A DNA stretch of 64,000 nt from Isoetes taiwanensis (GCA_021234155.1 JAJEKV010000017.1:20156501-20220500), one strand, 5' to 3'; shown: positions 1 through 11,650, counted from the first letter of the stretch. Notes: generated by a model not told the origin, from the letters alone. Made by a program: numbers and translations.

Positions 1-48
1 GTAATTATGATTCCATCACATCATACAAGATTTATATCATATACGAAT

Positions 49-233
49 TGTTTTCATTAATTTTGTATAATTACCTAGACTTAAAACCTATGTTTTCATT
101 AATTTTGTATAATTACCTATACTTACAACAACCAACTTTGGCCTATCTAGATTTTCTGACCTATACTTACCTCATTAGTACTACTAGCATACACCCTATG
201 TTACCATTAATTTTGCAATAATTACCTACACCT
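49..233. repeat. Three-copy AT-rich direct repeat
   Basis: A unit of about 35 bp containing CATTAATTTTGTATAATTACC occurs at about 49-83, 91-125 and, more diverged, 199-233. Copies one and two differ by only a few bases. The unit has no coding potential and lies upstream of the decayed transposon gene, so it may be subterminal sequence of that element. This role is an inference. Confidence 0.7.
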
Positions 234-539
234 AAGCTATACTTACAACCTATTTTTGGCTGCACTTACAACATATATTTGTCCATTTAATGGTTTTTTT
301 GGTATTTCTTAAAGTTCCCTTTAATCGGTTCTCAAAATTACTTTGTCCTTTTTTCGAACTAATATTAAGACATTTCACTTTATATAGGTGAAGCGTGTGG
401 ATCCTAAAAAGGGTAAAAATGTAATACCTATCCCCCCAACATGTTTCAACATTGTTACCACATGTTCTTATCACATTGTTACCCCATTGTAAACATTGTT
501 CTTGTAGGTCAATGCTGTGGACCACCCAAAGGGTGTTGA

Positions 540-2102
540 GGTGAGACTACTAAGCAAATTATCCTCCTCTGATGGGTTGGATTGGAAGAATAAGAAGGTG
601 AAACTGAAGCACTAATGCAATAAGGAGCTAGTAGGTGAAGGAACTATCATACTAGCTGATCCTATCCAGGCTGTCAATGATGAAAGGTTAGGAGAGGATA
701 AAGTGGGTGTGGCCATAACAAGTTTAGAGGAAAAATGGAAGGAAAAAGGATCAAATCACCAGGATTGCACTGCTTGTATTAAACAATTGGAGGTTCCATG
801 CATCATGCCATGGCCTATAGGCTGCATTGAGTTTATAGGAGAATTCCTTTTACCGTGAGCGGAGGTTGTGGATGACATCGATTTTCTTAATGCACCTCCA
901 ATAGCTGCCGGGACCACATTTTTGAGAGAAGAGGGCACACTTTCGGTGGTGAAACATTATCCTAGCAAGATGTCCAAGTCAAGTAGTGATTGTTCACGTG
1001 AAGCTCGACTAAGGTAAGGGGAATGGAATGTTGTTGGGCTAATTGTGTTTGAAGTTTGAAATTGATGAATTGGTGGAAGCAAGAGCCACCTTCCAAGAGT
1101 ATACTTGTGATGAGAGGAGGACTTACATGTACTCCATTCATGAGCTTGCACTTCAAGATGAAAAATTTCCAAAGGAAAAAAAATACCCACTGCTAGGGAC
1201 ATGGATATGTAAAGTTGCATGGATACATATTCATGGCATTCCAATTTCATCTTGGCAAAATTGGCAAGCAAGTCATGCAAAGGGGAGTAAAATTGCATTA
1301 CATGGAAATAATGGCATGTTGAGGCCAACTTCTAGGATCCTGGCTGCTAGGGAGGTTTTTGAAAAATATGTTGAATTCAATGCTGAGAATATGCCACATA
1401 AAAGTAGGAAAGATCAACAGGGAAAAATAGTTGTCGAGAAGAGATTGCCATCCCATTGTACCCAGAAGAGCATATTGTCCCCAACCTCAAGATCTACCAC
1501 CAAGGTTCCTCCTCCAACTTGACAATTGTGCTGGACAGAATAAAAACAGGTATATGTTCTCATTCCTATCTTATTTAACAGCCGTGGGTGTCTTTGAAAG
1601 AGTGAATTTAGGGTTCTTAATGCCTGGACATACTCATGAGGATGTGGATGCATTGTTTGGGAAGTATAGTGCGCAGTTGAAATCTCAAACTGTGACCAAT
1701 CTTCCTAGACTAATGGAAGTTCTTAGTGAATGCATTTCACCTTCTCCTATAGGGTTGATCATACAAGAGGTGCCTGATTGGAAGAATTTTATCGAAGGTT
1801 ATGCTCTTGATATGGAAGGTCAATCTAGACCTCTTCAGTACACTTTCTGGGTCATGGGAAATAAGCCAATCATGCAATGGAAGATGAGACCTTCAGATGA
1901 TAAATGGAGGCCAGATGAGGGAGTACCTATATGGCACGAAGATGAAAATGGTAAACCTAAGATTCCAAGGGGTCAACCAAAAGTCTTAAGCCTTTTCCAG
2001 AGGTGGATTCATTGCAAAGCACATTGGACGGCATTTCTGAAGGGAAAAAGAAAACAAATAACAATAGTTATTTGTTTTCATAATACACTTAAAGGAATGT
2101 AG
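540..2102 (+). pseudogene. Decayed DUF7869-type transposon protein, copy 1
   Basis: The plus strand encodes a broken protein of the DUF7869 kind, a domain of large transposon-like proteins in plants and animals whose fold is thought to resemble DDE/RNase H nucleases. The segment 1043-1522 reads as the upstream region (PLLGTWICKVAWIHIHGIP, then HGNNGMLRP and NMPHKSRK). After a frameshift near 1500 the hallmark LQLDNCAGQNKNRYMF follows at about 1515-1560, then LGFLMPGHTHEDVDALFGKY at about 1605-1665 and a tail rich in Trp, Lys and Pro ending at 2102. Upstream, 540-960 is partly open with several stops and contains GTIILADPIQAVNDERLG, which weakly recalls plant CACTA-type transposase N-termini. 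Frameshift and stops make this a pseudogene. A second, more decayed copy lies at 46.5-48.6 kb. Confidence 0.75.
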
Positions 2103-2380
2103 GGTCGAAATAACTCGGCGCAATGGCTTGGAGCCATTTGTGATTTGAATTTATAGTAACCACCCAAGATGGTGGAGACTGATACCACGAGGCCCTAAGT
2201 AGTAGGAACCCAGCCATAGCGGCCGGATCCATGCCATAAAAATGGAAGATGTGAGATAGTCCGGAATTATTTTTTGACCTTAGCATTCCATTCCCCGCTT
2301 CCACAACTTCTCAGAGCACCATCTGTGCATGACTTGGCATTAACCCCGATGATACACAAGGCACCCAAAAAATTAACTAC

Positions 2381-2890
2381 TATAATTTACCACTAAAAAA
2401 CCATTATTAGTATGGTTTTCTATGCAGATTTTTTTATCCTTAATAAAAACCACATATTATTGTGGTTTTTATAATTAGTACATAGTTAATTATATTGGTT
2501 TTTTGTTGAAGCATGGTTTATTTGAGTTGATAATGGTTTTTGATATGGTTTTTAATGCAATAGTGGTAATTCATTATGGTTTTTTAATATACCATGGTTT
2601 ATCGAATTGGTAGTGGCTTGTCATAAGAGTTTTTCAATATTGTTTTCAATGTGATGATGGTTATTCACATTGGTTTCAATTGTGGGAGTTTTTAATACTA
2701 TTTTAAATTTCATAGTGATTATTCATGTTGGTTTTTCTATTACAACGTTGAGTTATTAAAAATTGGATTATGGTCAATTTAGTGGTTATTTACTCATAAG
2801 TTTCACTCAAAAGGGTCGTCATTTCATGATGGCTATTAACATAAGAGTCCAAAGGAAATAGCTATTATAACTATCGTTACCAGACCACTA
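2381..2890. repeat. AT-rich block, possible decayed MITE
   Basis: The block repeats words such as TATGGTTTTT, GTGGTTTTTA and CATGGTTTAT many times. Its ends are weakly inverted (ATAATTTACCACTA on the left; the right end read backwards gives ATAATTATACC...AGTGGT). A block with similar words in the opposite orientation (AAACCACG, AAACCATG) lies at about 7660-8160. A shared MITE family is possible but cannot be proven by eye. Confidence 0.35.
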
Positions 2891-3512
2891 TAGGTATAAT
2901 TATTTTTGGGTTGCTCGAAAGGGCAAACCCTTGTTTGATGGTGTTGTGTCGGGGAGCTAAGAACATTCTCTTGATTCCCAATTCAATGTTGAGTTATTAA
3001 TGGGGATCACCCAAATGTTGTGGAGCTCCAGCGCTGGCTAGAATCCCCGCTTTTATGACCATAGAACTTTTTTTTTTTTGCAAAATGTAATTAAAGCTCA
3101 AAAGACACCATATATCTGATATAAATGTAGAAGACGCAGAAGTTGCAACAGTCTTCAAAGCTTTCAGCTTAGACTGATCATCCATGAGCAGATTGCTTAC
3201 GATTTTTTAATTTGGATCATCAGTTCTAACAAATGTTGTAACCCAAGAGAATTGTATCCAGTTTAGACATCATAGCAACATTTCATATACACAAGAATGA
3301 GCTTGGATAAATAGTAATTATGGCAGAGGGACTAGAATTTACTGAAGATTTCTATTAATTTGGCACTTGAAGCATTTAGGATGTACTGCCTTAAAGCAGA
3401 GGAATATGATCGAAGTATTGAATTCCTTTTTCGAACATCTATTTGAAAGTAGGTTTCATGATTATATTGAAGGATGAATGTCCCACTTTGAGTGTGGAAA
3501 TATTTTGTTCAA

Positions 3513-3617
3513 GACACTTGAGTCAAATGTGCCTAAAAGAACGACAAATTTATTTGAAACTCCAAGCCAAAAGCCAGATACAGATGCAGAGGCGGGACAC
3601 TTGAGTCAAATGTGCCT
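3513..3617 (+). repeat. 22-bp direct duplication
   Basis: The word GACACTTGAGTCAAATGTGC, plus two more matching bases, occurs at 3513-3534 and again at 3596-3617. The intervening 61 bp is not coding. It may be a slippage or filler duplication. Confidence 0.8.
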
Positions 3618-5861
3618 TCCATGGCATTCACACTGAACATGCAAGACAATCTACCTCAGGGAATGAAAGAGGCAAAGCCAGGGACTTGGCATACCTGATG
3701 AACAATATATTTGGCAGGGATACACACACAGATGAAGTATTTATATCTGATCTTGATGATGCTCATGCTTAGAACAAGATTCAACGCATTTGTTCTCTTG
3801 TTGGGTCCCATACTGCATTCCTTATCTTCTCTATGCTTGAGGATTGCAAGTTGACTAGTATTTTCTACATGCATCTGCCCCTCTCCCCCCCCCTTCCCCC
3901 CCATTATATTACAACATTTTCTAGCTGCATGACTCCTAGCGCATCAAAAAGGTATGGCATTATCTTTGGCAGCTTGCTTGAAGAAGTTTAGAGATAGAAA
4001 ATTTTTAAAAGATATGTTTAATACTTTTATTTCTCACTAGAAAGGAAAGCTAAAATTCTATCATATAAAGAAGATTATTATTGTTCATAGCAAGATGAGC
4101 TCATTAGAGCCAGATTCGACTGAATTAGATGAGAGTGAACCATTTTTATAGTAGCACGTCATAACTACCACTTGATGTCTAATTCTATGCAACAGTTAGC
4201 AAATACCAAAATACTCCTCCTAAAACAAAAAACGCTACCGCTTAAACACTCGATTAATTGGCAGGGTTGATCCTTGATCTTTAAAAATTGAATCAAGTGC
4301 CAGACAAATTTTGCCATAGGTTTGCTCAATAATATGATCTTAAACTATTTTGAATTGGCTTCATAATGTAACTGCCTCAATGGAATCGCAGAGTTGTAGC
4401 CCTAAAAAAAAGGAGCCAGAAGTTGAGTTAAGAGAGAGGTATCGTTGCCGCATGTGGAATTTGGCCATTAACTCAACTTTTATGTGTTGCTGATGTATTT
4501 TCTGTTTGATGAACGGCCATTTGAATTTTGCAAGAATTATCACACGACATTTTGCAGTGTAATGATCGTGAAGATGAAAAATATCTCATCCAGAACTATA
4601 CCATTTCATATTCTCCATCTTTAAGGTTGTTTCAACATTGTGAAATGCGTGTGAAACTCCTTCTCTTGGACAAGTGATCTATTGTTGGATTTAGCATTTA
4701 CATAAATAGATGCAAACATGGTGCACAAGCACTTCATGATGCTGATTATGATCGTATTATAGTTATTGGAAAAAAAAAAAAGCAACCATCTGCTAGGGAT
4801 TTGTACGTCCCTCTCGTCTTTCCATCGAAATTACCTTAACACATCGCCCCTCGAGTTTATAGTGACCCAATGGTTGAGATCAATCTTAGCCGGTGGTTTA
4901 TTAGAGCCATAGCTGAAATTTTATTTAAGGAATATGTTAACATTTTATTAAAAAATTTATTAGAGAACCAAGGAAAGTTTTCTCGATCAGGGTGCCCTAA
5001 CCCTAGTTCCGATCCAGAGACGGGCATCCGGCTAGGTTTGCAAAACTGAATGCGGGGCTTCAGAAATAAGGGTTTGTATAGGCGAGTTTCTGCAGCTGCT
5101 TTATCTTCCGGAACGGCTTTGGCATTCTCGGTTTTGGGGATGTTCAGGAGCTTCATAACATCTTAGAGACATGGTATCAGATTGTGGAAGGGGTGAAAGG
5201 CTTTTCATAATGCAAGTGGCAGCTCATTTTGTTAACGAACTGGGCTTGCAGGTAAACTGAGGTTTTGTAGTTTGTTCCGGTTTTGTTTCTTGCAAGAAGC
5301 TAAGGTTTTGTAATTTCGTGTAGAAGCCACACATAAACGCCCTTTCCATAGTGGTTGCCCTAAATACAGATATTTGGTCAGTCTGGCCAAAGGCCTTGGC
5401 ACCAAACGACTATTCTGGCAGTGGCTAATCCGAAAATACAGGATAAAAAATGTTCTGGATTTGCATGTTCCGGATCCGACAGTGCAGAGGCGCTTGGCCC
5501 ATAGCCAGAAAGATGCGTTTAGATTTTCATGTCTTCGAAAATTGAAGAGGTGGTCATTAGCCCTTTAATGGTGATTCCGGCCTCTTTAACTGGGTTTCTT
5601 ACCATTACAGCTCAAGCTCAGAGCAGAAAAAACGCAGAGGTAAATGATTGTTCCAGAAGTATTGAAATCCTGCTGCTTTTACTAAGCTTTGCTTGTCAAA
5701 TAGGTAAAAGTTCTTTTTCTGCTATGGATATGCTGTTCAATAAGCCATGAATGAATTAAAGATAATTATGAAAGCATCCTCATCATTGATGCTGATTTAT
5801 GAAATCTTTATTGAGTGTTTTGCCATTTAAAAGTAAGAAAGTTTTACACTTTCTGTTGCAG

Positions 5862-6537
5862 GTAGTGGTTGTGTAAAACGAGACAGTTGGAAATTTAGTG
5901 TCCACAATCGTCTTACGTGGCAGTACAGATAGTAGGTTAGATGATCTGGAAAGAGCAGTTGACGATGGAGTCAATTCTTATAAGGTAATTCATTCCCTTA
6001 TGTTTTTTTATGCCTCTTAAAGAAGCTACTAAACTTCTTCCTATTTGCAGGCTATGTGCAAAGATAGCCACATTGTGCCAGGTGCTGGAGCCACAGAGAT
6101 TGAATTGAGGAAACATCTGAACGAAATTGGTAGCAAAGAGACTGGGTGGGCTAGAACTTGCTTCAGGAAAAGTCATGTTGGCCAGCAATATCTGACTGGT
6201 GGATGTTTTGAACAGGCTGGATTAGTTTGCTATAGCAAAGTTTGCTCAAAGTCTTGAAGTTGTGCCTGGTACCTTAGCTGAAAATGCTGGTCTTAACTCA
6301 ACAGACGTAATTTCTTCACTGTATGCAGCACATGCAGCTGTAAATAGTAAAACTGGTGTTGATATAGAACAAAATTCAAAGGAGTGTCCAGAAGATATCT
6401 GGGATTTATTTCTGACAAAGTGCGTTTCGTTAACAAGCCTTCTTTCTTACGTCTCACTAATTCCCATGTCATACATCAGGTTTTGGGCCATAAAATTAGC
6501 TGCCAAATCTGTCTGTACAGTGCTTCAAGTGGATCAG
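5862..6537 (+). pseudogene. CCT8: CCT8 (TCP-1 theta) 3' gene fragment
   Basis: Four exons encode the C-terminal third of the theta subunit of the cytosolic chaperonin CCT/TRiC, which folds actin and tubulin. Exon 5862-5984 carries LRGSTDSRLDDLERAVDDG; exon 6051-6145 carries KDSHIVPGAGATEIELRK; exon 6216-6419 carries IAKFAQSLEVVPGTLAENAG and ends in IWDLFLTK; exon 6480-6537 reads WAIKLAAKSVCTVLQVDQ. Introns of 66, 70 and 60 bp have GT/AG borders and keep the phase. In-frame TAA (5874) and TAG (6223) stops, plus absence of the upstream two-thirds and of the terminal exon beyond VDQ, mark a pseudogene. The intact splice sites mean it arose by DNA duplication or transposon capture rather than by retroposition. 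CCT8 identity is strong; which event moved it is unknown. Confidence 0.88.
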
Positions 6538-6539
6538 GT

Positions 6540-9500
6540 AAGAGTTTGCTTTGTCTTTTGGCTTTCAAGACTGTAGAATTATCAATGTTACCCTACTGCG
6601 TGCACTTTTTTCTAATTTAAATCCAGAATGAGATGAAAAATAGAAGGGAAATGTAATCTGGCTCTAACTTGGCAGTTCAATGTCAATAGTTTGTTTTCTA
6701 GACCTAAACGTCATTGGTCTATTTCTTGAGCTTCTTTAAGAGCCATAATATTTCGGCATACCATTTACTCAACCCACCCAATTTAACTACAGTCCATTCT
6801 GTTTGAGACGTCGGATAGCTAACTATGAAGTCTCTTCCGTTTTCATTGTTTCTTGTGAAGTGTTCTGTTGCCCTCTATCATCCATGCTTTCCTTTTTGTG
6901 TAGTTAGTTATTTTTTCTCTGGCCTATTTTTGCTTGGTCTTGTGACATAGGCGATCACTGTATGAAGCAACATGCTTCTAAAATTCATGAACTAATTTGT
7001 GAAAGAGACTTTCTAAGTTGATATGCATGAGCCCTACACATTTCTGATCAATCAGCATTAGCCATCCCTAAATCTTTCTGTTCTCTGGCTTTATTCCTAA
7101 ATGAAAGTCTCTGCCATGATCATGTGACTGGCCGTCATTTCTCTGCTTATGATTTTACACAGTGGTCCATGCTACACAAAACAGAAGTTCAGAAGTGACG
7201 TGCAACTTCCCTTGAAGAATACAGTTTCCCCAAGGGTTGATACAGCTCAAAATGATGTTGTATATGCTGATTAGCTTTTTGAATTTTAAGTTAAAATAGA
7301 TGTCTGGAATAGGGAATGGGGTGGAGCTAATTCATGAATAAATATGAGTTTTTCTAATGGTATTCTTGTATACATATACAAGTAGTTTTTTATTTAATAA
7401 ATTATCGTAGGTCATTTTTTTGAATAAAATGTGCGGAGGATAAGTCAGATATGAAGAAAGTGATTTAGTGCATGACTAAAGTATCCACTTCGGGTATAAT
7501 GCACAATATATGGTTAAAATGGGGTTCAAATACTCATAATGGTTAAAATGGGGTTCAAATCCTCATAGCTTTGATTCATTTGTTTTTATTATTTTTTGAT
7601 CTTGCAAGCTTATGGAATTGCAAGCTTATAGAATTTGGGACTATCTTTTAGAAACCACTAGTCATATACACCTAGGCTTTGGAAAACAAGACGGTTCAGA
7701 TAACACACCAATTATGAAGGGTTTGAACAAAGAAACCACTACAAGTTAAGAAAATAAAATTATATGGTGTTATAAAGTATCTTAATCTGCTTTCGAAAAC
7801 AAAACACTAGTGATTTATGACCTTTAACCACTCCGTAAAAAACTTACTAAACCATCGTCCCATACTAAAAGCATTACGGGTTTGATGCATAAACATGCAA
7901 GGCTTTACGCCATTAAACAATCATGACCTTATGACATGTAAACACAAGGAGAACCATATAAATTTAGCACATCAATAAGTCATGCTATTTTAGCATTCTA
8001 AAAACCACGTATATATAACAATATATTAAACCACGTCTTATTACCACATTCACAAACCATGCATATAAAGCATTATATTTAATTATTGCTTTTAAACATG
8101 TTAGAAAACCACCTTGGTGAACACCATATAAAATTCATATAAGGTTTTTAATGATATCAACCCACAAAGATGTATTGGTCTTATTAAGCAGTTTTATCAA
8201 GACATATATAATGATACATCAACGTGAGGAATTCCACGTGTCTGCTGAGCCCAAGCTCTAACGCTTGGTTTCTGGCAGCGTTACCATATAGAAAAAAGGG
8301 CAAAAATAACATGCCTGGAAGCGTATCTGGCTAGACATCTTCTATGGCATGCATGCTGTAGCGATTGCACCGGCCGTCTCACCGGACTTGATCCTCCTAA
8401 ACTTTCCCCTGATCTTTCCCTGTTTACTCCCTCTTCTAAGCACGAAATCTTCGGTTTTGGCTCCAAATTCACCCAAATCCGCTCCTGTGGCACTGAAAGG
8501 TAGAATTTTTTTCTCTTTTATTTTTGGGTTTTTTCAATCTAAAATTTCTCTGTTTGAATTTAGTCCAGTTTTGATCAATTGATGATTTTATCTATGTTTC
8601 TCTTGCAGATTCTGCAATGTTTGGGCTTAATCTACTCTCTCAATCCCAGCTCGGGCCTAATTTTGGATGCGAGGATTGCGGCAAAATCGTTGTTCCATGG
8701 CTTCCCGGCCATGTCCATGCCTGGCGAAATGATGCTCCATCATTCTGATCCTGCGTATTTGTGGTAATAAAACCCGGCTCCGAAAACATAGACTAGACTC
8801 CAAATCAAAATAGTCTGTTACGGCCAACACCAGCACACAACAGAAATCTGTAACTTGGCTTTGCTGGGTGTAATCCAACAACAAACTTAAAGCTGCGGAA
8901 CCTGCAGCTGGATCCAGCTTTTCCGGAATCTAAATTCCGTTTCAATCCCAATTCAATCAACCCAAAATCGAATTGCAACAGCTGTGGGTTTCTACTGTCC
9001 GATAGAAAAACAAACCAGACCACCGTTACCTTTGAGCAATTCTGATGCAGGCCCTTGCCGTTCTGCATCAAACCCTGCCGTTCTGCCTCAACTCTATCTC
9101 CTTGCCTCAAACCTTCCCCCGTTTGCTGGGATCACCTCCATAAAACCCCACCTCCGCACATCTGGCCGCCCCCTGTATCTGCTCTTTATAACACGTGTCC
9201 CACATTATGGCTTATACCAAATGTCACTTATGTTGAAAATGAGGCATGACCATAATTCCAACATTTGGGTAGACATACTAGAGATAGATGATATTCGTTT
9301 ATTGCTGGATCCTGGATCCTGACTGAAGTCAATTTAAATGTGAATGTGAATTTGAAGTGCAAAATTCAAGCTCATGGCCAAGTAGTTGGCCACCACAAAA
9401 GCATGCTATATGCATTTCCTGTTATATAATCACCCATCTATATAATGTAAATGTGCAAACATAACCACCAACCCTATATGTCCTCGTTATGTTCCTTCCC

Positions 9501-9930
9501 TCCTCCTCCAAAATCATGAGAAAAACACTTCTTAGAGCTAGCTTAAAAAACCCATGTTTGTCCACCTGACTAGCAACCATGAAATTTAATTGTCGAAGTC
9601 TTGTTAAGGGCTTTTGGTCATGAAAGACTACAATATACCTACTTTATAACTGGAGCCAATATATGTGTATGTGACTAAATACCTTGGGGGTGCTAATGGA
9701 AACTTTTATTAATAGGTGGAAGGACTAGGCATTGCTGCTCAATTTTTCACCTGAGAGAATCTTGAAACTTTGGGAATACTGAGCATTCTAGAAAATTCTA
9801 GAACCACCTTAAGAAAATCTAAAGGAATTTACCATAAAGTCTAGAGTAAATTTACAGAATTAAAAGGGAATCAACAAATTTGGCATTCAAATTAATAAAA
9901 CAACATTTAGTATCTTTTACATTGTTGCTT
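6540..9930. other. Intergenic stretch, no convincing gene
   Basis: The stretch is AT-rich and mostly non-coding. It contains a 29-bp tandem duplication (7510-7567), an AT-rich block with AAACCAC/AAACCAT words (7660-8160), and a CG-richer patch (8280-9200). In that patch a splice-like pair (a GTAGAA donor near 8500, TTCTCTTGCAG near 8608) separates short open frames on the plus strand. None of the translations resembles a family I know. Confidence 0.5.
7510..7567 (+). repeat. 29-bp tandem duplication
   Basis: Two consecutive copies of ATGGTTAAAATGGGGTTCAA followed by ATnCTCATA differ at a single base. Each copy contains GGTTCAAAT, which resembles a tRNA B box, but no A box or acceptor-stem pairing is visible. 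Confidence 0.9.
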
Positions 9931-9954
9931 CTTTTCATTATGTCATTTTCCTTT

Positions 9955-10002
9955 GAAGAGAAATGTTCGCGGCGGCCTTGGCCGCCGCGATAAATTTCTT
10001 GT
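9955..10002. repeat. GC-rich hairpin, copy 1
   Basis: An inverted repeat with 11-bp arms TCGCGGCGGCC and GGCCGCCGCGA around a TT spacer lies at 9967-9990. AT-rich outer arms (GAAATGT on the left, AAATTTCTT on the right) lengthen the stem imperfectly. The same hairpin recurs at 60221-60244 in inverted orientation relative to its outer arms. The surrounding sequence is AT-rich, so this GC island stands out. Confidence 0.9.
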
Positions 10003-10044
10003 ATACATAACTAGGGTAAAAACCCATATTGGTTTTAATTTTGG

Positions 10045-10545
10045 GTGCCTTGTGATACCAACCTTGCATTGATAGATTATTGGACACAGGTACATGGATT
10101 ATTGGGACAAGTAGACACATCCTCTGATGAACTCAAAGATGGATGGCTACCTAAGACTAGGTGGAGAGACTTGATAATACCTGAGGAAGCTGATGATGTG
10201 GTTAGTAGTATTCGCAAGTCCATGGCTTCTCCAGTTGCTGAAAAACACTATGTTGGTCCTAGGAAAGGAAGGCCTAAATATCTGATTCTGAACAAAAGGG
10301 TGTTAATCTCCTTACCCCGCCCATGTATCCATGGAGTAGCTTTTATGAATCGTATTTCTTCGATGGAATGCAGCTTGTTTCAAGGTAGATTTTGGGAGAT
10401 TCTTATCGATATTTTTCTCGTTAACGTATTTGGGATGGTTTTGCAGCCCACCGGTAGTGGGTTGGCCTCCAGTGCAAAATTTCTGAAAGCAGACTCTTGC
10501 TGCTCATACAGCGCAGAAAAACGCAAGAGAAACTCAGCCTGCTAA
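10045..10545 (+). CDS. Hypothetical open frame, 166 codons
   Basis: An uninterrupted frame runs from ATG 10045 to 10545. The first 70 residues are hydrophilic with Trp, Asp and Glu (for example LPKTRWRDLIIPEEADDVV, then KGRPKYLILNK) and look protein-like. The rest looks like translated non-coding sequence. It lies between the GC hairpin at 9967 and the repeat at 10620, upstream of a Helitron end, so it could be a captured exon fragment. I do not recognise a family. Confidence 0.25.
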   Translation: MPCDTNLALIDYWTQVHGLLGQVDTSSDELKDGWLPKTRWRDLIIPEEADDVVSSIRKSMASPVAEKHYVGPRKGRPKYLILNKRVLISLPRPCIHGVAFMNRISSMECSLFQGRFWEILIDIFLVNVFGMVLQPTGSGLASSAKFLKADSCCSYSAEKRKRNSAC

Positions 10546-10619
10546 CTTACATCAGTTCAGACCAGTCCGATGCCATCGCCAGTTCCGGCACTAAGAGATT
10601 AGAACACCTAGATTAGAAC

Positions 10620-10795
10620 CAGTTAACCGGTTTCGAGAGGGGCTCCCCTGCAACATAAATGACCGCCAATTTATGGCCAACATTGGGTTTTTAGCAGTCA
10701 TTAGCATATTCCATGCATATACTGGCATATACTAAGAATATGCCATAAACCCACATAAACAAGGGATTGCCCCCTTAGGGGTAACCCAAAAACCT
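10620..10795 (-). repeat. Dispersed repeat, inverted copy
   Basis: Read on the minus strand, this stretch starts GTTTTTGGGTTACCCC and continues through GGCATATTCTTAGTATATGC to a GGCGGTCA stretch. It aligns end to end with 58916-59070 on the plus strand. Only the first 40 bp or so is also seen at 2886-2930. The start forms a hairpin of GGGTT and AACCC type in all copies. The element class is unknown; LTR or SINE-like ends are possible. Confidence 0.7.
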
Positions 10796-11084
10796 AAATA
10801 TATAAATATTTACAAAGAAGATGTCCATTTGAGATCATGGGCTCAATTATTTTAATAGATACATAGTTACAACTTTTAATGTCCCAAGAAGCCAAAATTT
10901 ATGGGACACACACCCAGATGGGGCCTAACTCCACTGGGACTCCACCCTTGACTCCACCAATGTACATCCCTAAAGTGGGTTCTTCCCCCACTAACTTTAC
11001 AACGATCATAGCCACATTCACTACGAGACATGTCATGTCAATTCTTTGCCTTTTAGATATTTTTAAAATAATGCCCTAGAAAAA

Positions 11085-11112
11085 GCCCAGCAACGCTGGG
11101 CATTTTTTCTAG
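11085..11112 (+). mobile_element. Helitron 3' terminus
   Basis: The hairpin GCCCAGC-AA-CGCTGGGC... at 11085-11101 is followed 7 bp later by CTAG (11109-11112) and then T (11113), which is the expected 3' end of a rolling-circle Helitron inserted before T. The hairpin is identical to that of the Helitron ending at 23581, so both belong to one family. The 5' end is not certain. One candidate is TCTATATAATG at 9437, preceded by A, which would give a 1.68-kb element enclosing the frame at 10045. Confidence 0.75.
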
Positions 11113-11135
11113 TCTAGAAATAACAAAATGCAGAT

Positions 11136-11646
11136 CGATCCGACGGATCGCGATTCTCGAGCCAGACGAGCATGCAAGAGTTGCATGCGTTGCCTGCATG
11201 CATTGCATGCATTTCGGGCCTCTCATCCGGTTAGGGGATCGCTATTTCTTCCTGCATTCGCCTTGGCTTCTCGCCGCGCTTTCTCTTAGCCCAGCCGGTG
11301 TTTGAGGTTATGTTCTATGCTCTCATGCGGAGAGGGGCTTCCTCTTGCATGGGTTGACCTTTCGTGGCATTTCCTATCATTCTTGTTTCTCTTGACCTGA
11401 CCTTTCTGGCGTATCCCTTCTGGCGTTTCTTATCGTTCTCGGTTTCTCTTCTACCTTGGCTGCGTTGACCTTTCTGGCGCATCCCTTCTGGCGTTTCCTA
11501 TCTTTCGTATCTCTTCCTATCCTTCCGATCTCGCTTCTACCTCGGCATTCCTCCACTATGGGGCAATTCTTGAGCCTTCATCTGGATCGGATGGGGAAGT
11601 TCTCTTCTTCAGGCGTTGTTGTGTCATGCGTGCGGCTTCGAGAATG
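11136..11646 (+). repeat. DIRS terminal unit, first left copy
   Basis: The unit starts with the palindrome CGATCCG-A-CGGATCG (11136-11150), then ATTCTCGAG and CGAGCATGC. It ends GTTGTTGTGTCATGCG...TTCGAGAATGCAG, so its ends are inverted copies of ATTCTCGA...GCATG. It contains an internal imperfect tandem duplication of about 65 bp (about 11395-11530) built on TGACCTTTCTGGCG and CCCTTCTGGCGTTTC. It starts 24 bp after the Helitron end at 11112. Confidence 0.7.
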
Positions 11647-11650
11647 CAGT

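Larger units (their letters stand above)
2103..5861. other. Non-coding stretch with short repeats
   Basis: I recognise no gene here. The stretch holds an AT-rich block dominated by TGGTTTTT-type words (2381-2890), a short hairpin repeat at 2886-2930, a 22-bp direct duplication at 3513-3617, and an A/T-run-rich segment at 3050-3090. The open frames at 5374-5568 and 5529-5750 lie just upstream of the CCT8 exons and are flanked by splice-like signals (GTAAAT after 5640), but their translations do not resemble the expected CCT8 exons and I cannot name them. Confidence 0.5.

Noticed and set aside
4857-5156. Minus-strand open frame upstream of the CCT8 exons
   Set aside because: The C-terminal half is low-information AT-rich sequence and no family is recognised; it is probably chance.
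5172-5181. TGGTATCAGA, a Met-tRNA primer-site-like word
   Set aside because: Only ten bases match, with no recognisable LTR before it and no retroelement coding after it.
7510-7567. tRNA-like B boxes (GGTTCAAATCC)
   Set aside because: No A box, anticodon arm or acceptor-stem pairing is present; the word is part of a simple tandem duplication.
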